NCBI RefSeq assembly: GCF_000341085.1
Contig: NZ_ANBA01000009.1
Location: 434,001-498,000, forward strand
Direction of reading: 5' to 3'
DNA from: Nocardiopsis ganjiahuensis DSM 45031
GTDB lineage: Bacteria; Actinomycetota; Actinomycetes; Streptosporangiales; Streptosporangiaceae
DNA length: 64,000 nt
Positions 51,979 through 59,876 of this stretch are shown piece by piece. The notes under the pieces are model-generated. The model was given only the letters and a program-made list of their open reading frames with translations, had not been told where the DNA came from and did not search any database. The position numbers and the translations under genes were made by a program. Every line of letters begins with the position of its first letter. Positions within the stretch are counted from its first letter, which is position 1.

Positions 51979-52887
51979 GTGCGGGGTTCGGTGTGGCGCG
52001 GGTTCGTGGCTTCGGTGGCGTTGGTTCCGCTGGTGGGTTGTGGTGCGGCTGAGGCCGGTGGGGCTGCGGGGGCAGCACCGTCGCCGTCGGAGTCGGCTGC
52101 GGCGGTGGACTACGCGGCGGAGTTCGAGGCTCTGGAGGAGGAGTTCGACGCGCGGTTGGGTGTGTACGCGTTGGACACGGGGTCGGAGGCCGAGGTGGCT
52201 TTCCGAGCGGATGAGCGGTTCGGCTTCCTGTCGACGTTCAAGGCCTTGCTGGTGGGGGTGGTGTTGTCGGAGAACTCGTTGGAGGAGATGGATCGGGTGG
52301 TGGAGTACGGGGAGGAGGATCTGGTGGACCACTCCCCCGTGGTGGAGGAGAACCTCGGTTCGGGGATGTCGTTGATGGAGTTGAGTGATGCGACGGTGCG
52401 GTTCAGCGACAACGCGGCGGCGAACCTGTTGCTGGAGGAGATCGGGGGCCCGGAGGGGTTCGGGGAGTCCCTGGTGGAGCTGACCGGTGACGAGGTGACC
52501 AACCCGGTGCGGTGGGAGACGGAGTTGAACGATGTCGGTCCCGGTGATGATCGGGACACCAGTACGCCTGAGGCTCTAGTGGGGAGCCTGGAGGCGTTCA
52601 CGTTGGGGGACGTGCTGCCGGAGGACCGCCGTGAGGTGTTGGTGGACCTGTTGGTGCGGAACACGACGGGGGACGAGCTGATTCGGGCCGGTGTGCCGGA
52701 GGGGTGGGTCGTGGGTGACAAGACCGGCGGCGGTGGCGGCATGCGCAATGACGTGGCCGTGGTGTGGCCGGAGGAGGGCGACCCGATCGTCATGGCGGTG
52801 TTGACGACCCGCAATGAGGAGGGGGTCGAGTTCGACAACGCGTTGATCGCGGAGGCCACCGAGGTGGTGGTGGAGGCGCTGGACTAG
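51979..52887 (+). CDS. Class A beta-lactamase, lipoprotein (copy 1)
   Basis: About 302 residues. A short lipoprotein signal (RGSVWRGFVASVALVPLVGC, lipobox LVG-C) anchors it outside the membrane. Catalytic motifs are complete: STFK (LSTFKALLVGVVL), SDN (VRFSDNAAANLL), the omega loop WETELND with Glu166 and Asn170, and DKTGGGG (KTG). Class A enzymes acylate on Ser70 and hydrolyse beta-lactams with Glu166 as base, so this one should be active; the spectrum cannot be told. GTG 51979 matches the start of the paralogue. Divergent from lysR. Frequent TTG and GTG codons set it apart from core genes. Confidence 0.9.
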   Translation: MRGSVWRGFVASVALVPLVGCGAAEAGGAAGAAPSPSESAAAVDYAAEFEALEEEFDARLGVYALDTGSEAEVAFRADERFGFLSTFKALLVGVVLSENSLEEMDRVVEYGEEDLVDHSPVVEENLGSGMSLMELSDATVRFSDNAAANLLLEEIGGPEGFGESLVELTGDEVTNPVRWETELNDVGPGDDRDTSTPEALVGSLEAFTLGDVLPEDRREVLVDLLVRNTTGDELIRAGVPEGWVVGDKTGGGGGMRNDVAVVWPEEGDPIVMAVLTTRNEEGVEFDNALIAEATEVVVEALD

Positions 52888-52922
52888 GCGCTTCCGGTCC
52901 GAGTTCCAGACTGTTGTGGCGG

Positions 52923-52957
52923 GGTTCTGGTCAGTCTTGGGCGGACTGGCCAGAACC
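52923..52957 (+). terminator. Stem-loop after beta-lactamase copy 1
   Basis: GGTTCTGGTCAGTC pairs with GACTGGCCAGAACC (one G-T pair) around TTGGGCG. The same hairpin with a changed loop follows copy 2 at 54274. Confidence 0.7.
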
Positions 52958-53018
52958 TCTGCGGCTACTCGACCCTTTCGACCCCGCGTAGACCTCTTGT
53001 CACGTCGTGTAGGCGTAA

Positions 53019-53209
53019 GCGGGGTGAGCAGAGGAGGAGGTCGTGGGGGGAGGGTGGCGCGTCGCGTCGTGCGGCCGAAGAGGGGTGCGCCGAGGTGATT
53101 TTCGAGTGTGGCGATGCGGTGGCCGGCGATGGGTCGGGGATGCGCCGTGGGTGAAGCTGCCGCGGTCGCTGGCGTGGACGAAGGCTGTGCGGGCTCCTAT
53201 GAGGTCCAT
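53019..53209 (-). pseudogene. LysR remnant with internal deletion
   Basis: From ATG 53209 the minus strand reads DLIGARTAFVHASDRGSFTH, nearly the lysR N terminus, then loses frame after about 23 residues. DNA matches lysR 51682-51853 here, and the block 53019-53047 matches 51134-51162 of lysR, so about 520 bases of the gene are missing between the two parts. It is a dead copy of the regulator that travelled with the beta-lactamase duplication. Confidence 0.75.
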
Positions 53210-53220
53210 GTACTCAGGTC

Positions 53221-53235
53221 ATGCCGAGTCTGCAT
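53221..53235. promoter_or_regulatory. LysR box, copy 2
   Basis: ATGC-CGAGTCT-GCAT, T-N11-A type, preserved in the duplicate although its own lysR is dead. The intact LysR could act here in trans. Just downstream, GAGAGTGGTTGTTTCTGTCT followed by TGGACAG is identical in both copies and probably includes the beta-lactamase promoter. Confidence 0.6.
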
Positions 53236-53335
53236 GAGAGTGGTTGTTTCTGTCTTGGACAGCATGGGATGCGGGTGGTGAGACTGCGGGGGCGGGCTGG
53301 TTGTGGCTCGTTCTCCTTTTCTTGTGGGGTTTGTT

Positions 53336-54250
53336 GTGCGTGTTTCTGTGAGCGGTGCGTGGTGGCGCGGATTCGTGGCGTCGGTGGCGCTGGTTCCGGT
53401 GGTGGGGTGTGGTCCGCAGGGGGCGGACGGTGGCGAGGCGGCGCGGTCGGAGTCGGCCGCGGTGGTGGACTACGCGGCGGAGTTCGAGGCTCTGGAGGAG
53501 GAGTACGGGTCTCAGTTGGGTGTGTACGCGTTGGACACGGGGTCGGGTGCGGAGGTGGCGTTCCAGGAGGGTGAGCGGTTCGCGTTCGCTTCGACGTTCA
53601 AGGCGTTGTTGGCGGGGGTGGTGTTGTCGGAGAACTCGTTGGAGGAGATGGAGCGGGTGGTGACGTTCGACGAGGGGGTGTTGGTGTCGCACTCCCCTGT
53701 GGTGGAGGAGAACCTGGATTCGGGGATGTCGTTGTTGGAGTTGTGTGATGCGACGGTGCGGTTCAGTGACAACGCGGCGGCGAATCTGTTGTTGGAGGAG
53801 ATCGGTGGTCCGGAGGGGTTCACGGAGTCGTTGGGTGAGTTGACCGGTGATGACGTGACGATTCTGGAGCGGTACGAGGTGGAGATGAGTTCGGCGGTCC
53901 CGGGTGAGGTGCGGGACACGAGTACTCCGAAGGCGATGGCGGGGAGTCTGGAGGCGTTCGCTCTGGGGGATGTGCTGCCGGAGGACCGTCGTGAGGTGCT
54001 GGTGGATCTGATGGTGCGCAACGTGACGGGGGACGACCTGATCCGGGCGGGTGTGCCGGAGGGCTGGGTCGTGGGTGACAAGACCGGTAACGGCGGTTAC
54101 GGGACGCGGAACGACATCGCGGTGCTGTGGCCGGAGGAGGGTGATCCGATCGTGCTGGCGGTGATGTCGAGTGTCGGTGTGGAGGACGCGGAGCACGATG
54201 ACGCGTTGATCGCGGAGGCGACCGAGGTGGTGGTGGAGGCGCTGGACTAG
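53336..54250 (+). CDS. Class A beta-lactamase, lipoprotein (copy 2)
   Basis: About 304 residues, paralogue of the 51979 gene. Lipobox VVG-C (WWRGFVASVALVPVVGC). Motifs: STFK (ASTFKALLAGVVL), SDN (VRFSDNAAANLL), KTG (DKTGNGGYG). In the omega loop copy 1 has WETELND; this one reads YEVEMSS, so Glu166 stays while Leu169-Asn170 become Met-Ser. Asn170 helps place the deacylating water, so turnover or substrate range may differ. The C-terminal half is close to copy 1. Start 53336 is set by analogy; GTG 53303 is possible. TTG-rich codon use as in copy 1. Confidence 0.89.
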   Translation: MRVSVSGAWWRGFVASVALVPVVGCGPQGADGGEAARSESAAVVDYAAEFEALEEEYGSQLGVYALDTGSGAEVAFQEGERFAFASTFKALLAGVVLSENSLEEMERVVTFDEGVLVSHSPVVEENLDSGMSLLELCDATVRFSDNAAANLLLEEIGGPEGFTESLGELTGDDVTILERYEVEMSSAVPGEVRDTSTPKAMAGSLEAFALGDVLPEDRREVLVDLMVRNVTGDDLIRAGVPEGWVVGDKTGNGGYGTRNDIAVLWPEEGDPIVLAVMSSVGVEDAEHDDALIAEATEVVVEALD

Positions 54251-54273
54251 GCGCTTCCGGGCGGTTGCGGCGG

Positions 54274-54308
54274 GGTTCTGGTCAGTCTGGGACAGACTGG
54301 CCAGAACC
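54274..54308 (+). terminator. Stem-loop after beta-lactamase copy 2
   Basis: GGTTCTGGTCAGTC pairs with GACTGGCCAGAACC around TGGGACA, the duplicate of the hairpin at 52923. Confidence 0.7.
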
Positions 54309-54506
54309 TCTGTAACTACCCGACCTTTTCGACCCCAAATAGGCCTTTTGTCACTTTATGTAGGCGCAAGCGGGCTGAACCGGTCACATCACGGCCACAA
54401 CCTGAGTACAACCCGTGGGTTCGGTCGCTTGCGAGGTGCCGCGTCCCTGATCCTTGATGGCAGAAAGCCCTGTCAGGACGGGCTCGGTACGGAAGAGGGA
54501 CGAGGG

Positions 54507-55478
54507 TTGTTGACCGCGGTGGCCGGGGTGATCGGCGCGCTGGTGATCGGGGCCTGGGTCGTGGTGGCCTGGGGGTCCCGGCGGCGGCAGCCGTGGCTGT
54601 GGACCCCTGTCGCCCTGCTGGCGGTGCTGCTGGTCGCCCTGGATCTTCCCTGGTGGTCGTTCCTGCCGATGGTGGCGTTGATGGTGGGTTCCTTCGCCGA
54701 ACTGGTGGTGGGATCGCGTGAGTCGCCCGCGATCCGGACCAAGGACCCCGAGGCCCCGTTGAGCACGGAGCGGTGGGCCGCCGCGGTGGCGGCCCCGTTC
54801 CGGGTGGCCCTGGCCGAACCCTGGGACGTGGTGGCCCGGCCGAACCTGCGGCGGCGCTACCGGCGGATGCTGGAGCGCCAGTGGTCGGTGGTGGACCGGG
54901 AGTCGCTGTTGGCGGCGGTGGACCACCTGCTCACGGACCTGCACACGGGTCCGAGCCTGGACCTGGCGGTGGACCTGCGGGCGGGCACGGCCCGGTCGCG
55001 GCTGCCCTCGGAGCAGGGCGGCCGCGACACCGGTGAGACGGTGGAACTGTCTCCCGAGCAGGTGGAGCGGCTGCGTGCGGTCACGGGTGTGGCCGAGGGC
55101 GACGAGACGGTGATCATCGGCGCCTACCAGTGGTGGAAGTCGGTGCACGTCATCCGGCTGGTGTGCGGTGGGGCGTCCCTGGACTGGCTGAGCCCGGTGG
55201 AGACGCAGACCCTGCTCAGGCGGGTGGCGTCGGACCTCCAGCGCCGCTACTCGTCCTGGGGGCAGCTGTCCACGGCCTTCCACGCCGGTTACCTGCTGTG
55301 GCCCGACAAGGGTGTGGATGGCGACCAGGTGGAGGGCGACCGTCCGGACGCGGACCGGGTGTGGGTGGCCCTGGGCCTGCTGGACGAGGACGCCAGGAGC
55401 CCGTGGAACCTGTTGCCGTGGGACATGCCGTTGGAGCGGGTGACGTTCGAGGGCGGGGTCTCCTCCAACCAGGACTGA
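54507..55478 (+). CDS. Membrane protein with DUF1266 domain
   Basis: About 323 residues. Two membrane helices at the N terminus (LLTAVAGVIGALVIGAWVVV and PWLWTPVALLAVLLVALDLP) lead to a cytoplasmic DUF1266-like domain: ERQWSVVDRESLLAAVDHLL, AYQWWKSVHVIRLVCGGASL, WLSPVETQTLLRRVASDLQR, RYSSWGQLSTAFHAGYLLWP. DUF1266 proteins include YbeU/YbeR of E. coli and some toxin-associated proteins; no activity is proven. Start is probably one of two TTG codons (54507/54510) after GAGGGACGAGG; earlier in-frame starts run through duplicated non-coding sequence. Borders the accessory island on the pyk side. Confidence 0.78.
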   Translation: MLTAVAGVIGALVIGAWVVVAWGSRRRQPWLWTPVALLAVLLVALDLPWWSFLPMVALMVGSFAELVVGSRESPAIRTKDPEAPLSTERWAAAVAAPFRVALAEPWDVVARPNLRRRYRRMLERQWSVVDRESLLAAVDHLLTDLHTGPSLDLAVDLRAGTARSRLPSEQGGRDTGETVELSPEQVERLRAVTGVAEGDETVIIGAYQWWKSVHVIRLVCGGASLDWLSPVETQTLLRRVASDLQRRYSSWGQLSTAFHAGYLLWPDKGVDGDQVEGDRPDADRVWVALGLLDEDARSPWNLLPWDMPLERVTFEGGVSSNQD

Positions 55479-55689
55479 GGTCCGCCCCGGAAACCGCGGG
55501 AGGCGCCCCGGGACCGACAGGGTGGCCCCGGGAACGATGGCGCGCGCTCCCCCGGAACGAGGGTTCTCCGGAAACGACATCGGCCGCACCGGTTCGGCCC
55601 GGAGAGGTCGGCGCGGCTCAGTACGCCTTCCTCCGGGCCGGACCTGATGCGGCCCGTCGGCGGCGCCCGTCAGGGCGCCTGGTCACGCG

Positions 55690-57123
55690 TCAGCTGTTGC
55701 CGAGGGCGACGGCGTCGCCGAGTCGGTGGACGCGCAGGGAGTTGGTGGAACCGGTGGTTCCGGGCGGGCTGCCGGCGACGATGACGACCTTGTCACCCTT
55801 GTGGTAGTCGCCGAGCTGGAGCAGTTCGGTCTCGACCTGGCGGACCATGTCGTCGGTGTTGTCGACCCATGGCACCAGGTTGGTCTCGGCGCCCCAGGTC
55901 AGGGAGAGCCTGCCCCGGGTGCCGGCTTCGGTGGTGAAGGCCAGGAGCGGGATGGGTGAGCGGTAGCGGGCCAGGCGCCGGGCGGTCTCACCGGACATGG
56001 TGAAGGCGACCAGGGCCTTGGCTCCGACGGTGGCGCCGATCTCGGCGGCGGCGCGGGCGATGGCCCCGCCGGTCGTCTCGGGTACCCGGTTGAGGATGTG
56101 CGAGGCGCGCAGGGACTCCTGCTCGGCGGCGCTGACGATGCGTGCCATGGTCTCGACGGTCTCGATGGGGTACTTGCCGACGCTGGTCTCGCCGGAGAGC
56201 ATGACGGCGTCGGCGCCGTCGAGGACGGCGTTGGCGACGTCGGAGGCCTCGGCGCGGGTGGGCCGGGGCGCGCTGATCATGGACTCGAGCATCTGTGTGG
56301 CGACGATGACCGGCTTGGCCTTGTCGCGACAGCGTTCCACGGCGCGCTTCTGCACCATGGGGACGTTCTCGAGGGGCAGTTCGACGCCGAGGTCGCCGCG
56401 GGCGACCATGACTCCGTCGAAGACCTCGATGATGTCCTGGAGGCGCTCGACCGCCTGGGGCTTCTCGATCTTGGCGATGAGGGGGACGGTGACGCCCTCC
56501 TCGTCCATGATGCGGTGGCACTCCTCGGCGTCCGCGGGACTGCGGACGAAGGAGAGGGCGACCATGTCGACGTTCTGTCGCAGGGCCCAGCGCAGGTCGT
56601 CCTCGTCCTTCTGGGTGAGGGCGGGGACGCTGACGGCGACTCCGGGGAGGTTGAGTCCCTTGTGGTTGGAGACGGTACCGCCGAAGATGGCCCGGGTGTG
56701 GACCTCGGTGCTGGTGGTCTTGGTGCATTCCAGCACGACGCGGCCGTCGTCGATGAGGACGCGGTCGCCGGGGCGGACGTCGCTGGGAAGCCCCTTGTAG
56801 GTGGTGGAGACGCGCGTGCTGTCGCCGGGCACGTCCTCGATGGTGATCGTGAACTCGTCTCCGGCTTCGAGTTCGACGGGTCCGTCCGGGAAGGTCCCGA
56901 CGCGGATCTTGGGTCCTTGGAGGTCCGCGAGGACCCCCACTGCTCGGTTGGCGTCCTCAGCGGCCTGCCTGAGGTTGGCCAGGCTGGCGCTGTGGTCGTC
57001 GTGGGTTCCGTGGCTGAGGTTGAGTCGGGCGACGTCGAGGCCCGCGTCGACGAGTCGCCGGAGTGTCTCCAGGCTCGAGGTCGCGGGGCCAAGGGTCGCA
57101 ACGATTTTTGCTCGACGTGTCAC
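55690..57123 (-). CDS. pyk: Pyruvate kinase
   Basis: A 477-residue glycolytic enzyme making pyruvate and ATP from phosphoenolpyruvate and ADP. TRRAKIVATLGPATSSLETL opens it; VARLNLSHGTHDDH, GPKIRVG, VALSFVRSPADAEE, the catalytic Lys in LIAKIEKPQAVERL, MVARGDLGVELPLENVPMVQ and MLSGETSVGKYPIETVETMA are all present. The C-terminal allosteric domain is complete. GTG 57123 gives the usual N terminus and lies seven bases after a TAAAGT -10-like box, so the transcript may be leaderless. In the Streptomyces order pyk follows the pdtaR gene directly; here 8 kb of accessory genes separate them. Confidence 0.97.
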   Translation of the reverse strand: MTRRAKIVATLGPATSSLETLRRLVDAGLDVARLNLSHGTHDDHSASLANLRQAAEDANRAVGVLADLQGPKIRVGTFPDGPVELEAGDEFTITIEDVPGDSTRVSTTYKGLPSDVRPGDRVLIDDGRVVLECTKTTSTEVHTRAIFGGTVSNHKGLNLPGVAVSVPALTQKDEDDLRWALRQNVDMVALSFVRSPADAEECHRIMDEEGVTVPLIAKIEKPQAVERLQDIIEVFDGVMVARGDLGVELPLENVPMVQKRAVERCRDKAKPVIVATQMLESMISAPRPTRAEASDVANAVLDGADAVMLSGETSVGKYPIETVETMARIVSAAEQESLRASHILNRVPETTGGAIARAAAEIGATVGAKALVAFTMSGETARRLARYRSPIPLLAFTTEAGTRGRLSLTWGAETNLVPWVDNTDDMVRQVETELLQLGDYHKGDKVVIVAGSPPGTTGSTNSLRVHRLGDAVALGNS

Positions 57124-57286
57124 GAGTATCACTTTAGAGCGTCTGAGGGATGGAGTGGTCTAAACCAGGTTGCGAATACACGTATCTGAGGTGGAGTCGG
57201 GGCGAACGCGGTGACCCTGGGTGAGGGGTGTTGGATGTGGGGCGCGGCCGGTGGGCCGTGTTCGGCGTCTGCGAGGGGGTTTTGGG

Positions 57287-57991
57287 GTGTTCGATCGTTC
57301 TGTGGTGGTGACGGCTCTGGCGGCGGAGGTTGCGGCGTTGGAGGAGGTGCTGCTGGGGTTGTCCGAGGCGGAGGCGGTGCTGCCGACGCGGTGTGTTCCG
57401 TGGGACGCGGCGGCGTTGGCGGTGCACACGGTGGGTTCGTTGCACCAGGTGACGGTGGCTTTGGACGGGGAGGTGCCGGATCCGGGCCTGTCGCTGGTCT
57501 CAGCGGCGGGGTACTACGCGCCGGACGTGCGGTTCTCGCCGGAGGTGAACACGAAGCGGGTCCAGGGGGCGGTGGCGTCGGCGGCGCGCCGGTCGGACGC
57601 GACCGAACCGGGTCGGGTGCTGCGGGGGGTCTGGCGGGCGCTGGGGTCCCGTCTGGCGGAGGAGCCGGAGGGCCGGACCATGATGACGCGTCATGGTGAT
57701 CCGATGCTGCTGACGGACTACCTGGTGACCCGGGTGGTGGAGGTGCTGTTGCACGGTGTGGACCTGGCGGACGCGCTGGGACGGGAGCCGTGGACCTCGG
57801 CGGAGGGGCTGGCGCTGGTGCGCGAGGTGCTGTTCGGCGCCGCGGACCGGGAGGCCCTGGAGCGGGTGCTGCCGGGGGCGTTGGGTGCGCGTTCGCTGGC
57901 CGCGGTGCGTGTGGTGACGGGTCGTGCGCCGGAGCGGTTGGAGCGCGGAGTTCTGGAGGGTGTCGGGGTGCGGGCGCTGGCTCTGGGCTGA
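57287..57991 (+). CDS. Mycothiol-dependent-enzyme-like protein (maleylpyruvate isomerase N-terminal fold)
   Basis: A 234-residue protein. RCVPWDAAALAVHTVGSLHQ contains the conserved W..xxxxH..H of the DinB/maleylpyruvate isomerase N-terminal domain, DRSVVVTALAAEVAALEEVL is helix 1, and LTDYLVTRVVEVLLHGVDLA holds the third metal His. Such proteins bind zinc and use mycothiol, the actinobacterial thiol. The C-terminal portion (SLAAVRVVTGRAPERL) resembles the MDMPI C-terminal fold in reduced form. GTG 57287 follows GAGGGGG. Divergent from pyk. Substrate unknown. Confidence 0.82.
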   Translation: MFDRSVVVTALAAEVAALEEVLLGLSEAEAVLPTRCVPWDAAALAVHTVGSLHQVTVALDGEVPDPGLSLVSAAGYYAPDVRFSPEVNTKRVQGAVASAARRSDATEPGRVLRGVWRALGSRLAEEPEGRTMMTRHGDPMLLTDYLVTRVVEVLLHGVDLADALGREPWTSAEGLALVREVLFGAADREALERVLPGALGARSLAAVRVVTGRAPERLERGVLEGVGVRALALG

Positions 57992-58086
57992 TCCGGGTCC
58001 GGCCGCTGTCGTGGGTCCTGCGGCCGGAGGGCCTGTCGCCGGTCGGGGGCCGTGGTCGGGTCCCCCGGTCGCACGGGGTCGTGGTG

Positions 58087-58117
58087 GGGCGCCCCGCGTG
58101 GTGTGTGCGGGGCGCCC
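58087..58117. terminator. Bidirectional stem-loop between convergent genes
   Basis: GGGCGCCCCGC pairs perfectly with GCGGGGCGCCC around a GTGGTGTGT loop. Confidence 0.65.
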
Positions 58118-58211
58118 GTGTCGCTGGTGCCCTCTGCCCTGCTCCGTCTGCTCTGTTCTCTGTCGTCCTCGGGCGCTCTCCTCCGGTGGTTCCGCGGCCC
58201 GATGGTGCCTC

Positions 58212-59114
58212 TCAGGCGGTGCGGCGGGGCCGGGGCAGGTCGAACTGGATGCGGCCGTAGGCGCGCAGGATGCGCAGGCGCTGGATGGTGCGCATGCCCT
58301 CTCGTTCCAGGGTGGCGGCGGTGTCCCAGTGGTCCCAGCAGGCGTCCCAGCCGCCGTCGGCGCGCTGCTGCTGTTCGAAGGCTTCGAGGTTGCGTTCGAT
58401 CTCGTTGTCGGTGAAGAGCGGTCGGGCGATGTGGCCGGGGTGGCAGGCGAGGTCGAGCGGTGTGTGGACGTGGCCGGTGGCCCGGGGGTGGACGTCGATG
58501 ACGGCGCGGATCATGCGGGCGACGTGGTTCATGGCGTCGGTGGCGCGTTCGCGGTCGGAGACGTGCTGGAGGAAGCAGCAGATACCGATGGCCTCGTGCG
58601 GGTCGGTCCAGTTGAGGGAGTCGATGTGCTTCCAGCAGTAGGCGGTGGCGGTGTCCCTCCACGGATGGGTGATCTTGTTCTTGTGGAGCAGGCCGGTGAT
58701 CATCGTGGTGACGTCGAGCCGACTGCTGAAGTCGTCGGTCTTCTGGTACCAGGGGGCGGCCTCGGTGTGGCGGACGTTGGGCAGGACGGCGGGCAGGCCG
58801 CCGTCGTCGTTGGTGGCCGAGGCGAGGTAGCGGCAGACGCCGTTGCCGAGGTCGGTCGGAACGGGGCCGAGTTCGTCCAGGTACCGCAGGGCGATCTCGG
58901 TCGCCACGGGTTGGCTGCCGTGGCCCCGCAGGTCGGGGTCGAGGCCGTTGCCGTAGCCGCCGTCGAGGTTGCGGTGGGCGGCTAGGGCGACCCGTACGGG
59001 TTCGGCGGATCCTGCTTGGAAGTGGTAGGCGAAGCGGTGCCGGTCGATGAGCCGGGCGCTGCGCATGATGAAGTGGTCGGCTGCGCGGTAGGAGTCCCAG
59101 GTCACAACGGTCAT
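58212..59114 (-). CDS. Prenyltransferase/squalene-cyclase-like toroid repeat protein
   Basis: A 300-residue all-helical protein with repeats of the terpene-cyclase/prenyltransferase beta type: RNLDGGYGNGLDPDLRGHGS, ATNDDGGLPAVLPNVRH, and QQQRADGGWDACWDHWD, each with the DGG(W/Y) turn that caps alpha-alpha toroid hairpins. Catalytic DCTAE/DxDD motifs of cyclases are not seen, and it is too short for a squalene cyclase, so it may bind rather than cyclise a ligand. ATG 59114 has no ribosome site; TTCACC-17-TACCGT just upstream forms a promoter that would give a leaderless mRNA. It stands alone, with no isoprenoid genes nearby. Confidence 0.75.
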   Translation of the reverse strand: MTVVTWDSYRAADHFIMRSARLIDRHRFAYHFQAGSAEPVRVALAAHRNLDGGYGNGLDPDLRGHGSQPVATEIALRYLDELGPVPTDLGNGVCRYLASATNDDGGLPAVLPNVRHTEAAPWYQKTDDFSSRLDVTTMITGLLHKNKITHPWRDTATAYCWKHIDSLNWTDPHEAIGICCFLQHVSDRERATDAMNHVARMIRAVIDVHPRATGHVHTPLDLACHPGHIARPLFTDNEIERNLEAFEQQQRADGGWDACWDHWDTAATLEREGMRTIQRLRILRAYGRIQFDLPRPRRTA

Positions 59115-59234
59115 AGTTCGACGGTAGGCGGCTGTGAGCCGAGGGTGAACAGCTGGACCGGGATCCATTCGCGATCTTTACGCGGGGTCCTTCGCGGAGC
59201 GGCGCCGGTTCGGCGGTGCGGGGCGCGGGGTGTC

Positions 59235-59618
59235 TCAGACCGGCTCGGGTTGTCCGGTGCGTCGTCGGCGCAGGGTGATCAGGGCCAGGCCCGCCCAGGA
59301 CAGGACGACGACCGCGCCGACACCGGCCTGAACGGTCACGAGGTGGTCGGCCGGGTAGATGACGCCGGTGAGGTAGTGGTCGATGAAGCCCTCTTCGGGG
59401 AGTCCGGCCTGCCCGGCGTTCTCGCGGCCCCAGTTCTCGACGTAGGTGAGGGGGCAGATCCAGCCGACGACGCTGATGCTGAGTCCGTAGAGGGCGCAGC
59501 CGAGGTGGAGCCAGAAGGTGCGGGGCCACTTCCAGGCGAGGAAGCCGCCGATGGCCATGTAGAGGATGAAGGCCGCGTGGACGATCATGGCGGCGTCGCC
59601 GATGATGCGGTAGATCAT
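59235..59618 (-). CDS. DUF2784 membrane protein
   Basis: A 127-residue integral membrane protein with four helices: AAMIVHAAFILYMAIGGFLA, TFWLHLGCALYGLSISVVGW, FIDHYLTGVIYPADHLVTVQ and VGAVVVLSWAGLALITLRRR. The DUF2784 signature ICPLTYVENWGRENAG, where Cys-Pro-Leu-Thr follows helix 2, is fully readable. Conserved His residues in helices 1 and 2 and in the third segment recall small membrane cytochromes, but no function is proven. Single gene; next on this strand is gltD. Confidence 0.88.
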   Translation of the reverse strand: MIYRIIGDAAMIVHAAFILYMAIGGFLAWKWPRTFWLHLGCALYGLSISVVGWICPLTYVENWGRENAGQAGLPEEGFIDHYLTGVIYPADHLVTVQAGVGAVVVLSWAGLALITLRRRRTGQPEPV

Positions 59619-59816
59619 TCGCCTCTCCTGGGGGTGGGGAGTCCGTCGGGCCCAGGGGCGTGGGGGTGTTGGTCGGCGCGGGCCGCCCCGTTGTGCGGCT
59701 CGCCTTCGGTACCGATCCTGCCGGTCGGAGGTCGGGACTCCGGCACGGGCGGGTCACGGGTGGACAACGCTCGACGGCCCGGGCCCTCGTGGCGGGGCCC
59801 GGGTGGTGGGACGGCG

Positions 59817-59845
59817 CCGGGCGCGGGGGTGGCCCCCGCGCCCGG
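59817..59845 (-). terminator. gltBD terminator stem-loop
   Basis: CCGGGCGCGGGGG pairs perfectly with CCCCCGCGCCCGG around TGG, 32 bases after the gltD stop. A second hairpin (CCCGGGCCC/GGGCCCGGG, 59778-59803) follows, making a tandem pair. Confidence 0.75.
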
Positions 59846-59876
59846 TGTGTTCCGTGTCCGTCCCTGTGGGTTCCCG

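Larger units (their letters stand above)
51682..53022. repeat. Duplicated unit, copy 1 (lysR 5' end, LysR box, beta-lactamase, terminator)
   Basis: From the 5' part of lysR through the lipoprotein beta-lactamase, its GGTTCTGG/CCAGAACC stem-loop and a tail ending GTAGGCGTAAGCGG, this stretch recurs at 53052-54374 with similar order and spacing. The flanks and the beta-lactamase N-terminal third are the most diverged parts. Confidence 0.75.
53052..54374. repeat. Duplicated unit, copy 2
   Basis: Counterpart of 51682-53022: LysR relic, LysR box, beta-lactamase, stem-loop, and the tail GTAGGCGCAAGCGG. The copies join at a shared AAGCGGG word, as expected for an unequal recombination or tandem duplication followed by deletion in lysR. 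Confidence 0.7.
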
